Below are positions 54,421 to 62,606 of a stretch of 64,000 bases of DNA, piece by piece; the first letter of the stretch is position 1, and each line of letters begins with the position of its first letter. The stretch covers positions 1,302,001-1,366,000 of the forward strand of contig CAWAEG010000001.1 of NCBI GenBank assembly GCA_963780895.1, in the 5' to 3' direction. Position numbers and translations under genes: made by a program. The DNA is from DASQFI01 sp963780895. GTDB lineage: Bacteria; Acidobacteriota; Vicinamibacteria; Vicinamibacterales; SCN-69-37. The notes below the pieces were generated by a model. It saw only the letters and a list, made by a program, of their open reading frames with translations. It made no database searches and had not been told where the DNA came from.

Positions 54421-54960
54421 ATGACGCCGCCCGCCGAGCTTCCACGTCTTCGAGATCGCATCGAGCCAGGCGTTCACGTGCTGTTCGTCGGCATCAATCC
54501 GGGCATCCGGTCCGCACTCACGGGTCATCACTTCGCGGGTTACTCGAACCGGTTCTGGAAGCTCCTGTTCGATTCGAGGCTCGTGCCTGAACCCATCACG
54601 TACGTGGACGACGAGCGTCTGCCGGAGTGGGGATTCGGCATCACGAACCTGATCCCGCGAGCGACGCCAGGAATCGATTCGCTGCGTCCGGCCGAGTACG
54701 TGGGTGGCGTCGCAATCCTGCGGCGCAAAATCCGCCGCTACACGCCCGCCATCGTCGCGCTCGTCGGTGTCTCGCTGTTTCGCGCGATCTTCGCGAAGCG
54801 CGGCACCATCCGGCTCGGCTGGCAGCAGGAACTGTTCGATGGCGCCCGGGTGTTCGTTCTGCCGAATCCGAGCGGCCGCAACGCGAATTTTTCGTATGCC
54901 GAAATGCTCGGCGCGTTTCGAAGGCTGAAGCGCGCGATTGATTCGAGCCAATCGCGCTGA
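54421..54960 (+). CDS. mug: G/U mismatch-specific DNA glycosylase (Mug/TDG family)
   Basis: A base-excision repair enzyme of 179 residues that removes uracil or ethenocytosine opposite guanine. The catalytic motif VLFVGINPGIRSALTGHHF has Asn26 of the GINPG signature. The C-terminal DNA-wedge motif appears as VLPNPSGRNANFSYAEM. Both match the Mug family, as does the length. The ATG at 54421 is preferred since the upstream frame is not conserved in character. It stands alone, divergent from padR. Confidence 0.88.
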   Translation: MTPPAELPRLRDRIEPGVHVLFVGINPGIRSALTGHHFAGYSNRFWKLLFDSRLVPEPITYVDDERLPEWGFGITNLIPRATPGIDSLRPAEYVGGVAILRRKIRRYTPAIVALVGVSLFRAIFAKRGTIRLGWQQELFDGARVFVLPNPSGRNANFSYAEMLGAFRRLKRAIDSSQSR

Positions 54961-54981
54961 GCCGCCAACCCTCTCCTTCCT

Positions 54982-55003
54982 GCCGGCGGAAGCCCGCCCC
55001 TAC
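54982..55003. repeat. REP-like element (reverse orientation)
   Basis: GCCGGCGGAAGCCCGCCCCTAC is the reverse complement of a GTAGGGGCGGGCTTC element like that at 29018. It lies between the convergent glycosylase and membrane-protein genes. Confidence 0.55.
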
Positions 55004-55024
55004 GTCAATTCTGCAGCGCTTAGG

Positions 55025-55846
55025 TTATCGCCAGGTGTTGAGATCTCGGATGGCGCCGGAGGAGACGAGGTAGATGTAGAAGTCAGTGAACGCGACCCAC
55101 ATCAGGCTGAGCCACGCGAACGCCATGTGACGCTCGTTCAGCCAGGTCGATCCTCTCCACATGCGATAGCTGGACGAGAGTTTTCCGTCGCACGTGAAGC
55201 AGTCGACTCGTCCGCCAATCAGGTGACGCCACGAGTGACAGCCGAACGTGTAGCCCCCGAGCAGCGCGGCGTTGATCAGCATGACGACCGTGCCGACACC
55301 GATGCCGAACTGGCCGTTGCGGAAGAATGCCGCAAGCGCTTCCCACCACAGAAACGCGAGCAGAATCAGCGCGGCGTAGAGGGTGTATCGGTGAAGGTTC
55401 TGGAAGATCAGCAGCGCCTGTTCACCGCGATAGCTCTGCGGGATGCCACGCACGGCGCATGACGGCGGCGTCATCGCGAACGCCTTGTAGTAGGCGCCGC
55501 GGTAGTAATAACACGTGAAGCGAAACGCGATGGCGAGGCCGGGCAGGAAAAACGCCGGCGACTGCGGCAAAAACGACGGCCACCACGACGGGAACGCGCC
55601 GAACCACGAGTGGTCCACCGGCACCGCGCCCGGGTACCCGAATGCCGGCGTGAAAACGGGAGGCGCGACCGTCGGGCTGATGTAGGGCTCGGCCCAGACG
55701 TAGACGGGGTTGAACGCCCGGTACGTGAGATAGCCGAAAAAGAAGACCAGGCCGATGGCGGTGGCCAACGGCGCGACCCACCACTGGTCGGTGCGCTGCG
55801 TGCTCGCGAAGCCGGTTCGGTCTCCTGCGATTTGAGCGGTCTGCAC
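55025..55846 (-). CDS. multi-pass membrane protein, similar to those beside succinate dehydrogenase genes
   Basis: A membrane protein of 273 residues with about five helices. Recognisable stretches are AIAFRFTCYYYRGAYYKAF, LIFQNLHRYTLYAALILLAF and GGYTFGCHSWRHLIGG, with several His and Cys that could bind haem or iron-sulfur. Proteins with this pattern are found next to succinate dehydrogenase or fumarate reductase in Actinobacteria, but no sdh gene is seen here. The role as a respiratory membrane anchor is therefore uncertain. It lies 9 bases after the preceding membrane-protein gene (operon). Confidence 0.65.
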   Translation of the reverse strand: MQTAQIAGDRTGFASTQRTDQWWVAPLATAIGLVFFFGYLTYRAFNPVYVWAEPYISPTVAPPVFTPAFGYPGAVPVDHSWFGAFPSWWPSFLPQSPAFFLPGLAIAFRFTCYYYRGAYYKAFAMTPPSCAVRGIPQSYRGEQALLIFQNLHRYTLYAALILLAFLWWEALAAFFRNGQFGIGVGTVVMLINAALLGGYTFGCHSWRHLIGGRVDCFTCDGKLSSSYRMWRGSTWLNERHMAFAWLSLMWVAFTDFYIYLVSSGAIRDLNTWR

Positions 55847-55855
55847 GGCCTGTGA

Positions 55856-56395
55856 TTACCCAGCCTTTCGTCCCGGCGTTGATCCGACCAGCGCGAGGAT
55901 GCCTGGCGCCCACGCGACTGTCCACGCCGCGAACTGGACCAGATAATTCCGTCCGCCGGCGGGCGGCCGTCCCCAAAGTACACCGACGACCGCGTAGAAC
56001 GCGACCCCTGCGAGAATCGACGCGAGGACGCCGCGAATCAGCACGTCGCTCCACGGCCGCTGCGGCCGCTTGAGCAACCGTCCCTCGCCGAATGCGAGCA
56101 GGAGCCAGCACACGACCCAGGCCGCGATCATCGCCACGGTGCCGCGTGCGACGGTATCGATCAGATAGTACGCGACGGCGCCGCCAATCCCCGCGGCCGC
56201 TCCGATCGGCAGACCCGCCGCCACACGGCCGGCGGCCATCCCGACCACGCCGCCCACCGCCATCAGCAGCACCGCGCCGTGCAGGATCCCGACGGCCACG
56301 CGATGCCGCACGCCGAACTCGTACCAGATGTAGTCGCCAAGGGTGGACACAAGGGCGACGGCAAGGACACCAAGGAAGATAGAAATAGAAAACAT
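55856..56395 (-). CDS. five-helix membrane protein, unknown
   Basis: A hydrophobic protein of 179 residues with about five membrane helices (near 1-20, 34-60, 63-82, 86-104 and 120-143) and a short basic loop RLLKRPQRPWSD. I recognise no family. It is transcribed with the next gene (9-base gap). A word repeat at 56398-56490 lies directly upstream of its start. Confidence 0.6.
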   Translation of the reverse strand: MFSISIFLGVLAVALVSTLGDYIWYEFGVRHRVAVGILHGAVLLMAVGGVVGMAAGRVAAGLPIGAAAGIGGAVAYYLIDTVARGTVAMIAAWVVCWLLLAFGEGRLLKRPQRPWSDVLIRGVLASILAGVAFYAVVGVLWGRPPAGGRNYLVQFAAWTVAWAPGILALVGSTPGRKAG

Positions 56396-56397
56396 TG

Positions 56398-56492
56398 ATC
56401 GTTCGCTCTATTGATTGATCGTTCTATTGACCGAGCGCTCTATTGATCGGGAATGGCTTTCAATAGAGCGATCGAGCCATCGAGCGATCGAG
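56398..56492. repeat. CTATTGATCG-word repeat with inverted copies
   Basis: GATCGTTCGCTCTATTGATTG, GTTCTATTGACCGAGCGCTC and TATTGATCGG on one side face CAATAGAGCGATCGAG and CATCGAGCGATCGAG. CGCTCTATTG (56404-56413) pairs perfectly with CAATAGAGCG (56461-56470). It fills the spacer between two same-strand genes. Confidence 0.65.
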
Positions 56493-56508
56493 AAATAGTT
56501 CATCAGCA

Positions 56509-57825
56509 TTACTCCGGTAATGCTTCTCCCTTTGGTTCCGGAAGGGCGAAGCTGAGCAGGAATCCGACGATATAGACGAACGCCCCGACGTACGCCGCGG
56601 CGGTGGCGAGCTGGACGAACGGCGGCCCCGACATCATCGGGGCGATGACGGACACCGTGAGGTACGCGAAGGACGTCCCGATCATCCGGCCGCCGACGTT
56701 GGCGGCGAAGCCTTCGCCGGTGCCCCGCAGATGTGTCGGATACATCCTCGGCAGGTAGTTGCCCCAGAAGCTGAACTGCGCCACGGTGAAGAGACCGGCC
56801 AGGAACATCCCGACTTTCAGATTGGCGACGCTGCTCGTCGCCGCGAGCCAGAAGACGAGCGGCACGATGAAGAGACCGGGCAGCTGGAACACACGGATCA
56901 GCGAGCGCCGGCTGACGATCACGAGGACGAGCGCCGCGAGCAGGAACCGCCCGACCAGTCCGCCGATCTCCTGCCACCACTGGACGCTGGCGGCGATCGT
57001 CTGCTGGACAGGACGGGGAAGCGCGGCGACTTCGGGAAGGCCCGGCACGATGCGCGGCATCTGCTGAATCGCGCCGAACGCCGCACCATACGCCATGGCG
57101 AACATCAGCGTCGTCACGATCGTCGTGCGCCGGAGCTCGGGGCTGAAGATGGCGGCGATGCTGGGCCGGCGAAGCGTGCCCGACGCCCGCTTCTGCTGCC
57201 ACGCCGGCGACTCCGGCAGGAAGGGGCGGATGATGATGAGCGGAAGGGCCGGAATAACCCCTGAGATGAGCGTGTAGCGCCAGGCCTCGTGCCCGCCGTA
57301 GATGGCCGGCAGCGACTGGCCGTATTGCACGCAGAGATAGTTCGCGGCCGTTACCAGGAGGCCGCCCACCGACGAGAACGCCTGCGTGTAGCCGAGCACC
57401 CGCTCGCGCTGTTTCGGATCGGAAAAGAGCTCGGCCAGCCAGGCGATGGCTGCGACGAACTCCACGCACACGCCGATCCACGTCGTGCAGCGAAAGATCA
57501 GGAACTGCCAGATGTTCGTGCTGAACGCGGCCGCGAACGCCGAGAAGGCGTAAATGAGAATGCTCCAGACGAGTACGCGGCGGCGGCCCAGCCGATCGGT
57601 GAGATAGCCGCCGAGCAGACCGAACGCGCCGCCGGCGATCGCCGGAATCCAGAAGAGGAGGCCCGCCCACTGCGTATACGCCGGCGTTCCGGGCGCCGCC
57701 TGAATCAATTCCCTCAGCGCCGGCCCGATGATCAGGGGCAGCATGAGGAGCTCGTAGATGTCGAACGCGAAGCCGATCGCGGCGATGACGCAGATGAGCC
57801 ACTGGGTCCGCGTGAGTTGGGGCAT
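56509..57825 (-). CDS. MFS transporter (sugar/aromatic acid symporter-like)
   Basis: A major facilitator of 438 residues with 12 predicted helices. The loop 2-3 signature is GGYLTDRLGRRRVLVW (about 73-88) and a related LPRMYPTHLRGTGEGFAANVGGRMIG lies in the second half. The N-terminal FAFDIYELLMLPLIIGPAL resembles the acidic-residue helix of metabolite:H+ symporters. The substrate is unknown, with organic acids or sugars likely. The ATG at 57825 begins right before the first helix. Confidence 0.87.
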   Translation of the reverse strand: MPQLTRTQWLICVIAAIGFAFDIYELLMLPLIIGPALRELIQAAPGTPAYTQWAGLLFWIPAIAGGAFGLLGGYLTDRLGRRRVLVWSILIYAFSAFAAAFSTNIWQFLIFRCTTWIGVCVEFVAAIAWLAELFSDPKQRERVLGYTQAFSSVGGLLVTAANYLCVQYGQSLPAIYGGHEAWRYTLISGVIPALPLIIIRPFLPESPAWQQKRASGTLRRPSIAAIFSPELRRTTIVTTLMFAMAYGAAFGAIQQMPRIVPGLPEVAALPRPVQQTIAASVQWWQEIGGLVGRFLLAALVLVIVSRRSLIRVFQLPGLFIVPLVFWLAATSSVANLKVGMFLAGLFTVAQFSFWGNYLPRMYPTHLRGTGEGFAANVGGRMIGTSFAYLTVSVIAPMMSGPPFVQLATAAAYVGAFVYIVGFLLSFALPEPKGEALPE

Positions 57826-57844
57826 GAGGTGGAGGGATTATAAG

Positions 57845-58009
57845 GGCCGTGTCGGGTTGAGGTTCCGGCGTTCCGGTTTGGGGTTCACGCCTCCGCTCTC
57901 TTCGAGCTACGGCGAGGCTCGCCGAAGCCTTGCGAAGGCGGCCGGGGTTCCGCGATTCCGGAGTTCGACGGGATTCCGGGGTTCCGAGGTGCCTGGGTTC
58001 CGCGGGTTC
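57845..58009. repeat. GGTTCCGG-word repeat with inverted CGCCGTAGCTCGAAG motif
   Basis: GAGGTTCCGGCGTTCCGG, GGGGTTCCGCGATTCCGG and ATTCCGGGGTTCCG recur through the spacer. The segment 57881-57920 is the reverse complement of the 7507-7545 segment (22 exact bases, then a 3-base indel and a further near match). The two spacers thus carry the same element. Confidence 0.7.
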
Positions 58010-58408
58010 TCAGCTGAGGCGCGCGACGATGTCGGCGGGAATCTCGACGGCCGTGAACGGCTCGCCCGGCTGGTTCTGCACGCACACCGCGGCCATCGTC
58101 CCGGTGGCGATCCGATCGTCGCCGCGGGTGACCGTGCACGCGTAGCGAATGCTGCGCCGCGAAATCGACTCGATGCGCACGTGGACGTCGAATTCCTGCT
58201 CGAAGTACAGCGGCGCGTGAAACTCGACGGAGACCGACACGCGCGCGAACCCGAGATCGAGACCGGCCGGCTTGATGCTCAAACCCGCGTCACGCCACAT
58301 CGCGTGCTCGGCCTCTTCCATATAGCGCGGGTACCAGCTGAAGTGCACGATGCCGGCGAGATCGGTTTCGTAGAACTGCACTCGGCGGCGGTAGGTGAAT
58401 TCACGCAT
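58010..58408 (-). CDS. hotdog-fold acyl-CoA thioesterase (4HBT/YbgC-like)
   Basis: A hotdog-fold protein of 132 residues. The catalytic Asp16 lies in QFYETDLAGIVHFSWYPRYMEEAEH, the 4-hydroxybenzoyl-CoA thioesterase/YbgC signature. Later strands (SVSVEFHAPLYFEQEFDVHVRI, YACTVTRGDDRIATGTM) complete the fold. It probably hydrolyses an acyl-CoA or acyl-carrier thioester. It lies downstream of the halogenase-like and radical SAM genes on the same strand, separated by a 232-base repeat-filled gap, so co-function is possible but not certain. Confidence 0.85.
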   Translation of the reverse strand: MREFTYRRRVQFYETDLAGIVHFSWYPRYMEEAEHAMWRDAGLSIKPAGLDLGFARVSVSVEFHAPLYFEQEFDVHVRIESISRRSIRYACTVTRGDDRIATGTMAAVCVQNQPGEPFTAVEIPADIVARLS

Positions 58409-58415
58409 GCCAGTC

Positions 58416-58640
58416 AGGCCCAAGGCCCTGGGCCCAAGGCCCAAGGAGTAGCACGACGCGTGAACTGTATCAGGAGCGACAGGTGACAGGCCGACACTCG
58501 TCCTGGCCGAACTTCGTGACTACCTTCGATAATGTCCGCGCTTCCCTTGGGCCTTGGGCCTTTCGCCTTGGGCCTTTTCCCTTGGGCCTTTCGCCTTGTG
58601 CCTTCCCTTCGGCCTTCGGCCTATGGCCTACGGCCTCTCC
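58416..58640. repeat. GGCCTTGGGCC-word repeat with inverted arms
   Basis: GGCCCAAGGCCCAAGG (58431-58446) pairs perfectly with CCTTGGGCCTTGGGCC (58545-58560). The right side continues with many CCTTGGGCCTT and CTTCGGCCT variants to the halogenase stop codon. It separates the thioesterase and halogenase-like genes. Confidence 0.7.
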
Positions 58641-59895
58641 CTACGCCGTCGTCGTCATGTCTACCGTCGCCCGATCCGCCCGTCCGTTATACTCCTCGAG
58701 CGCGGTGAAAAGGGGCTTGAGATCGGTGAAGACATTGCCGACGAGCGTGTCGACGATGAGCGGCTGCAGGTGCGGATACACCTGAAGGAACTCACGGAAG
58801 CTGAAGGTGAGATCGTAGAAGGCGCGCACCAGATTGCGGAAGCTGATGACGGCGCGACGCTGGCGCGCGTAGTACTCGTCGAAGTGCGCGGCATCGATCC
58901 GGCCCGACGCGAGCGCGGCGTGGATCGTGTCGGCGGCTGTCTCGCCGCTCTTGAGCGCCAGGAACACGCCCGTCGAGAACAGCGGATCGAGAAACGCGAA
59001 CGCGTCGCCCACCAGACAGAAGCCGTCGCCGCCGATCCGCTTCGAGTGATAGGAGTACTCGCCAGTCACGCGGACCGGCTCGCACGGCTGTCCGACGCTG
59101 ACGTGATCCCGGATCCAGGCGCAGGCCTGCAGCTTCGCGGTGATAGATCGCGTCCGCGTCGCGAGTATCCCGGTAGAGATAGCTCGGTTCGCCGACGACG
59201 CCCACGCTCACGATGTTCGAGTGCATCGGGATGTACCAGAACCATCCCTTCTGCGGGACGTAGGCGACCGTCGTCGCGCCTTCGTCGAGCCCGGCGTCGC
59301 GTTTGGCGCCCTTGTAGTAGCTCCAGACCGCGATCTTGTTCAGATCGGCGTCGCGATCCTTCCAGCCGAACTTGCGCGAGAGCAGCGAATCCCGGCCGCT
59401 GGCGTCGACCACGACCGTCGCGCGGAGCTCTTCGCCTTTCGCGCCGTCCTTCACATCGGCTCGGACGCCGACCACGCGGGTCCCTTCGAACAGTACGTCA
59501 CGGACGGTCCAGCCCTGCCGTACCTCGACGCCCTTCTTCCGGGCGTTGTCGAGCAGCATCGCGTCGAATTCGCCGCGCCAGACCTGCCAGGTCTGCGCGC
59601 ACTCGTGCTTGATGGTCTGAAAGAAGTAGAACGGCTGCGAGACCTTGCCGGTGATCGAGACGAACTGGACGCTGTATTTCTTGGGCGATGCCGATTTGTG
59701 CAGCCAGTCCACGACGCCAAGGCGGTTGAGCGTGAACCAGGTGTACGGAATGAGCGACTCGCCGATGTGGTAGCGCGGAAATGGTTCCCGCTCCAGCAGC
59801 AGCACGCGGTGACCGTACTCGGCGAGCAGCGCGCTGACCGTCGAGCCGGACGGCCCGCCGCCGATGACGATGACATCGTAGTGAGCTGAAGACAT
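58641..59895 (-). pseudogene. flavin-dependent halogenase-like oxidoreductase, one-base frameshift
   Basis: An FAD monooxygenase-fold protein, about 417 residues when restored. It has the FAD motif VIVIGGGPSGSTVSALL, GWFWYIP (the WxWxIP signature of flavin halogenases) and FLDPLFSTGVFLAL (the Fx.Px.Sx.G signature). At about 59133 one extra base breaks the frame. The N-terminal frame turns Arg-rich after IYHREA, whereas the next frame continues LQACAWIRDHVSVGQP, VTGEYSYHSKRIGGDGF to the stop at 58641. A GG-reductase-like role is the alternative. It follows the radical SAM gene by 19 bases. Confidence 0.75.
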
Positions 59896-59914
59896 GAGTC
59901 GTTCGTGTTCCGCG

Positions 59915-61243
59915 TTAGGTGTACCGGACGCCGACGTGTTGCGGAAGAAAGAAGCGGCTGAGCAGCATGTCCACCCGCAGCAGCCCTTCACGGGTGAGCG
60001 CGACGCGGATCTCGTCGTTGCCCGCGAGGTATCCGTCGTCGGCGAGAGAGCGCCAGACCTCCGCGAAGCGTGCGCGGACATCGACGCCGAACTTCTCGCG
60101 GAAGTAGGCCGGGCGGATCGCGCCGCGCTTCAGCTGCAGCACGAGCTCGCGAATCAGCCGCTCCTCGCTCGTCGGACGATACGCGCGGCCCAGCGGCAGC
60201 TCGCCGCGGTCGAGCGCCTCGCCGTACGTGTCCCACTTGTCGACGTTCTGCACGTGGACGCCGTTGACGTGGCCGAACGAGGCGACGCCGAGGCCGACCA
60301 GATCCGCGCCTTCCCAGAGCCGATCGCGATAGAGGAACGTCGTCCGTGCCGGATCTTTCACGGCCGTGTATGCGCTGCCGACCGAGTAGCCGGCGCGCTC
60401 GAGCGCGTCGAAGGCTTCGCGCACCCATCGGCGCCGCGTGTCCCACTCGGCGATGCGTTCCGGGAACTGGCCCGTCCCGCGCATCAGATCGGCGCTGATG
60501 GTCGTGTTGAATGGCAATTCCATCTGGTAGATGGTCACGCTGTCCGGCTCGAGCTCGAGCGTGCGCGCGATGCAGGCGCGCCAGTTCTCGTCCGTCTCGC
60601 CCAGCATGCCGGCGATGAGATCGATGTTGATCTGCGGAAAGCCGATCGATCGCGCGAAGCGGTAGGACCGATCGATCTCCGGCCCGCGATGCGCACGCCC
60701 GTTCAGTTCGAGCAGGCGATCGTCGAAGTTCTCGACGCCGAGACTGAGCCGGGTGACGCCCGCGTCCCGGATCGCCCCGAGCTTGGCTTCGGTCAGCGTG
60801 CCCGGCTCACACTCGAACGTGATCTCTTCAGCCGCGTTCCACGGCGCGATGGCCGACAGACGCGTGACGAGCGTCTCGAGTTGACGAGTGGACAGAAACG
60901 ATGGCGTCCCGCCGCCGAAGTAGATGAAATCGAGCGGCCGGCCCGAAAGCGCCCGTTGCGCGCGCAACAGTTCCCACTCCGTTCCGAGCCATCGAAGGTA
61001 TTGCTCCACCTGCTGGGCGTTCTTGTCGGTGTAGACGCGGAAATAACAAAAGTGGCACCGCTTCCGGCAGAACGGGATGTGCAGGTACAGCCCCAACGGC
61101 ACACCCGCCGACGTCGCGTCGAGAGCAGGGAGGGCGTCGGCGGCGACGGCCTCGCGGGTCCAGACCGAAAACGGCGGGTAGTTGGCGACGAAATAACTGC
61201 CGATTTCGGGCTCGGCGACCGCGGTTCCGTGCGTGTCTGACAT
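59915..61243 (-). CDS. HemN-like radical SAM protein
   Basis: A radical SAM enzyme of 442 residues related to oxygen-independent coproporphyrinogen III oxidase. The iron-sulfur cluster motif is YLHIPFCRKRCHFCYF (Cys59, Cys63, Cys66) and the SAM-binding stretch is FIYFGGGTPSFL. Further HemN stretches are RLSLGVENFDDRLL and INIDLIAGMLGET. The C-terminal HemN-type domain includes LVGLGVASFGH. Many relatives are not haem enzymes but methylases or cyclopropanases. Pairing with a halogenase-like gene 19 bases downstream favours a secondary-metabolite or lipid role, which is inference. Confidence 0.83.
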   Translation of the reverse strand: MSDTHGTAVAEPEIGSYFVANYPPFSVWTREAVAADALPALDATSAGVPLGLYLHIPFCRKRCHFCYFRVYTDKNAQQVEQYLRWLGTEWELLRAQRALSGRPLDFIYFGGGTPSFLSTRQLETLVTRLSAIAPWNAAEEITFECEPGTLTEAKLGAIRDAGVTRLSLGVENFDDRLLELNGRAHRGPEIDRSYRFARSIGFPQINIDLIAGMLGETDENWRACIARTLELEPDSVTIYQMELPFNTTISADLMRGTGQFPERIAEWDTRRRWVREAFDALERAGYSVGSAYTAVKDPARTTFLYRDRLWEGADLVGLGVASFGHVNGVHVQNVDKWDTYGEALDRGELPLGRAYRPTSEERLIRELVLQLKRGAIRPAYFREKFGVDVRARFAEVWRSLADDGYLAGNDEIRVALTREGLLRVDMLLSRFFLPQHVGVRYT

Positions 61244-61332
61244 CTAAATTCGCGTCACGGCAGATGGCATCCGTCTAAGTAACTATACTTGCTCAGTCCT
61301 GCCGCCGTTTCGCGCGAGCGGACGGCACGCCG

Positions 61333-62546
61333 GTGAGCTCGATTTCCCCTGTCACATTTCTGAGCGTCTCGGCCGTCATCGTCCTGGCCTGGGCGGCCGG
61401 CCGGCTCGCGCATCGGGCGGGACAGCCGCCGGTCGTCGGTGAGCTGGCTGCGGGCATCGCGCTGGGACCGTCCATATTCGGACTGGTGGCTCCGGATCTG
61501 TTCCGGACCGTATTCACCACTGACGCCGAGAGCCTGATTCGGACCATCGCGACCGGCGCGATTCTCGTGTTCATGTTTCTCGCAGGTCTCGAGCTCGACG
61601 TCGGCCTGCTGCGGCGTCACGCGCGAGGCGTCGTCCGTATCGCCACTGCCAGTCTCGTCCTGCCGTTCTCCCTGGGCTGTGCGCTGGCGACGTGGCTCTA
61701 TCCAACGCTTGCCGGCGACGCCGCGACGCCGCTCACATTCACGCTCTTTTTCGGCATTGCGCTCGCGATTACGGCGATGCCCGTGCTGGCGCGCATTCTC
61801 GGCGATCTCCAGATGCTTCGGACGACCGCGGGCACGTTGGCGATGGGTTGTGCCGCCATCAACGACGTCGTCGCGTGGACGCTGCTCGGGATCGTCGTCG
61901 GGCTCGTTCGGGGCGAGAGCGTCGTCCTGCCGACGATTGCGATCACTGCGGGTTATCTCGCGGTAATGATCCTGATCGTCCGGCCCCTTCTGCGGGCGCT
62001 CGCCGGTCGTTCGCGGGTCGCCGAGGCGGACGCGTCGGCTGGGCGATCGTCGTCGTCCTGCTTGCGGCGTTGTCGGCGTTGGTGACCGAGCACATCGGGC
62101 TTCACGCGGTGTTTGGCGTGTTCCTGCTCGGTGCGTGCGTGCCGCGACACACCGACGTGTTCGCGGGCCTTGAGCGTCCCATTCAGCAGATCAGCGCGGT
62201 GCTGCTGCCCGCGTTCTTCGTGATCATGGGCCTCAGGACGGACGTCGGGTCGGCCGGCAGCGCGCTCGGTGGGATCTTCGCGGCGATTCTCGTGTGTGCC
62301 GTGGCCGGCAAACTCGGGGGGAGTGCTGTGGCAGCCCGGAGCACCGGCATGGCCTGGCGCGATGCGTTGGTCATCGGATCGCTGCTCAATACGCGCGGGC
62401 TGGTCGAGCTGGTGGCGCTGGACATTGGCCGCAGCCTGTCCATTCTTTCGCCTCCGCTGTTTACGATGCTGGTCGTGATGACCTTCGTCACGACCTTCGC
62501 CACGGCGCCTCTCGTCAGATCGTTGCGTCCGCCAACGGACATTTGA
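61333..62546 (+). pseudogene. cation/proton antiporter (CPA2-type), one-base frameshift
   Basis: A Na+(K+)/H+ antiporter-like membrane protein, about 404 residues when restored. The first part has VVGELAAGIALGPSIFGL, ILVFMFLAGLELDVGLL, FGIALAITAMPVLARIL and GCAAINDVVAWTLL, typical of the CPA2 family with the conserved Asp near INDV. At about 62034 a missing base shifts the frame. The first frame turns Ser-rich and ends at 62085, while the next frame continues VGWAIVVVLLAALSALVTEH to 62546. The GTG at 61333 is used as start. It is divergent from the radical SAM gene. Confidence 0.8.
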
Positions 62547-62606
62547 GATTGACTAGAATCATCGACATCAATCGTCACGCCGACTGACGCCGGGCTCCCT
62601 TGGACT

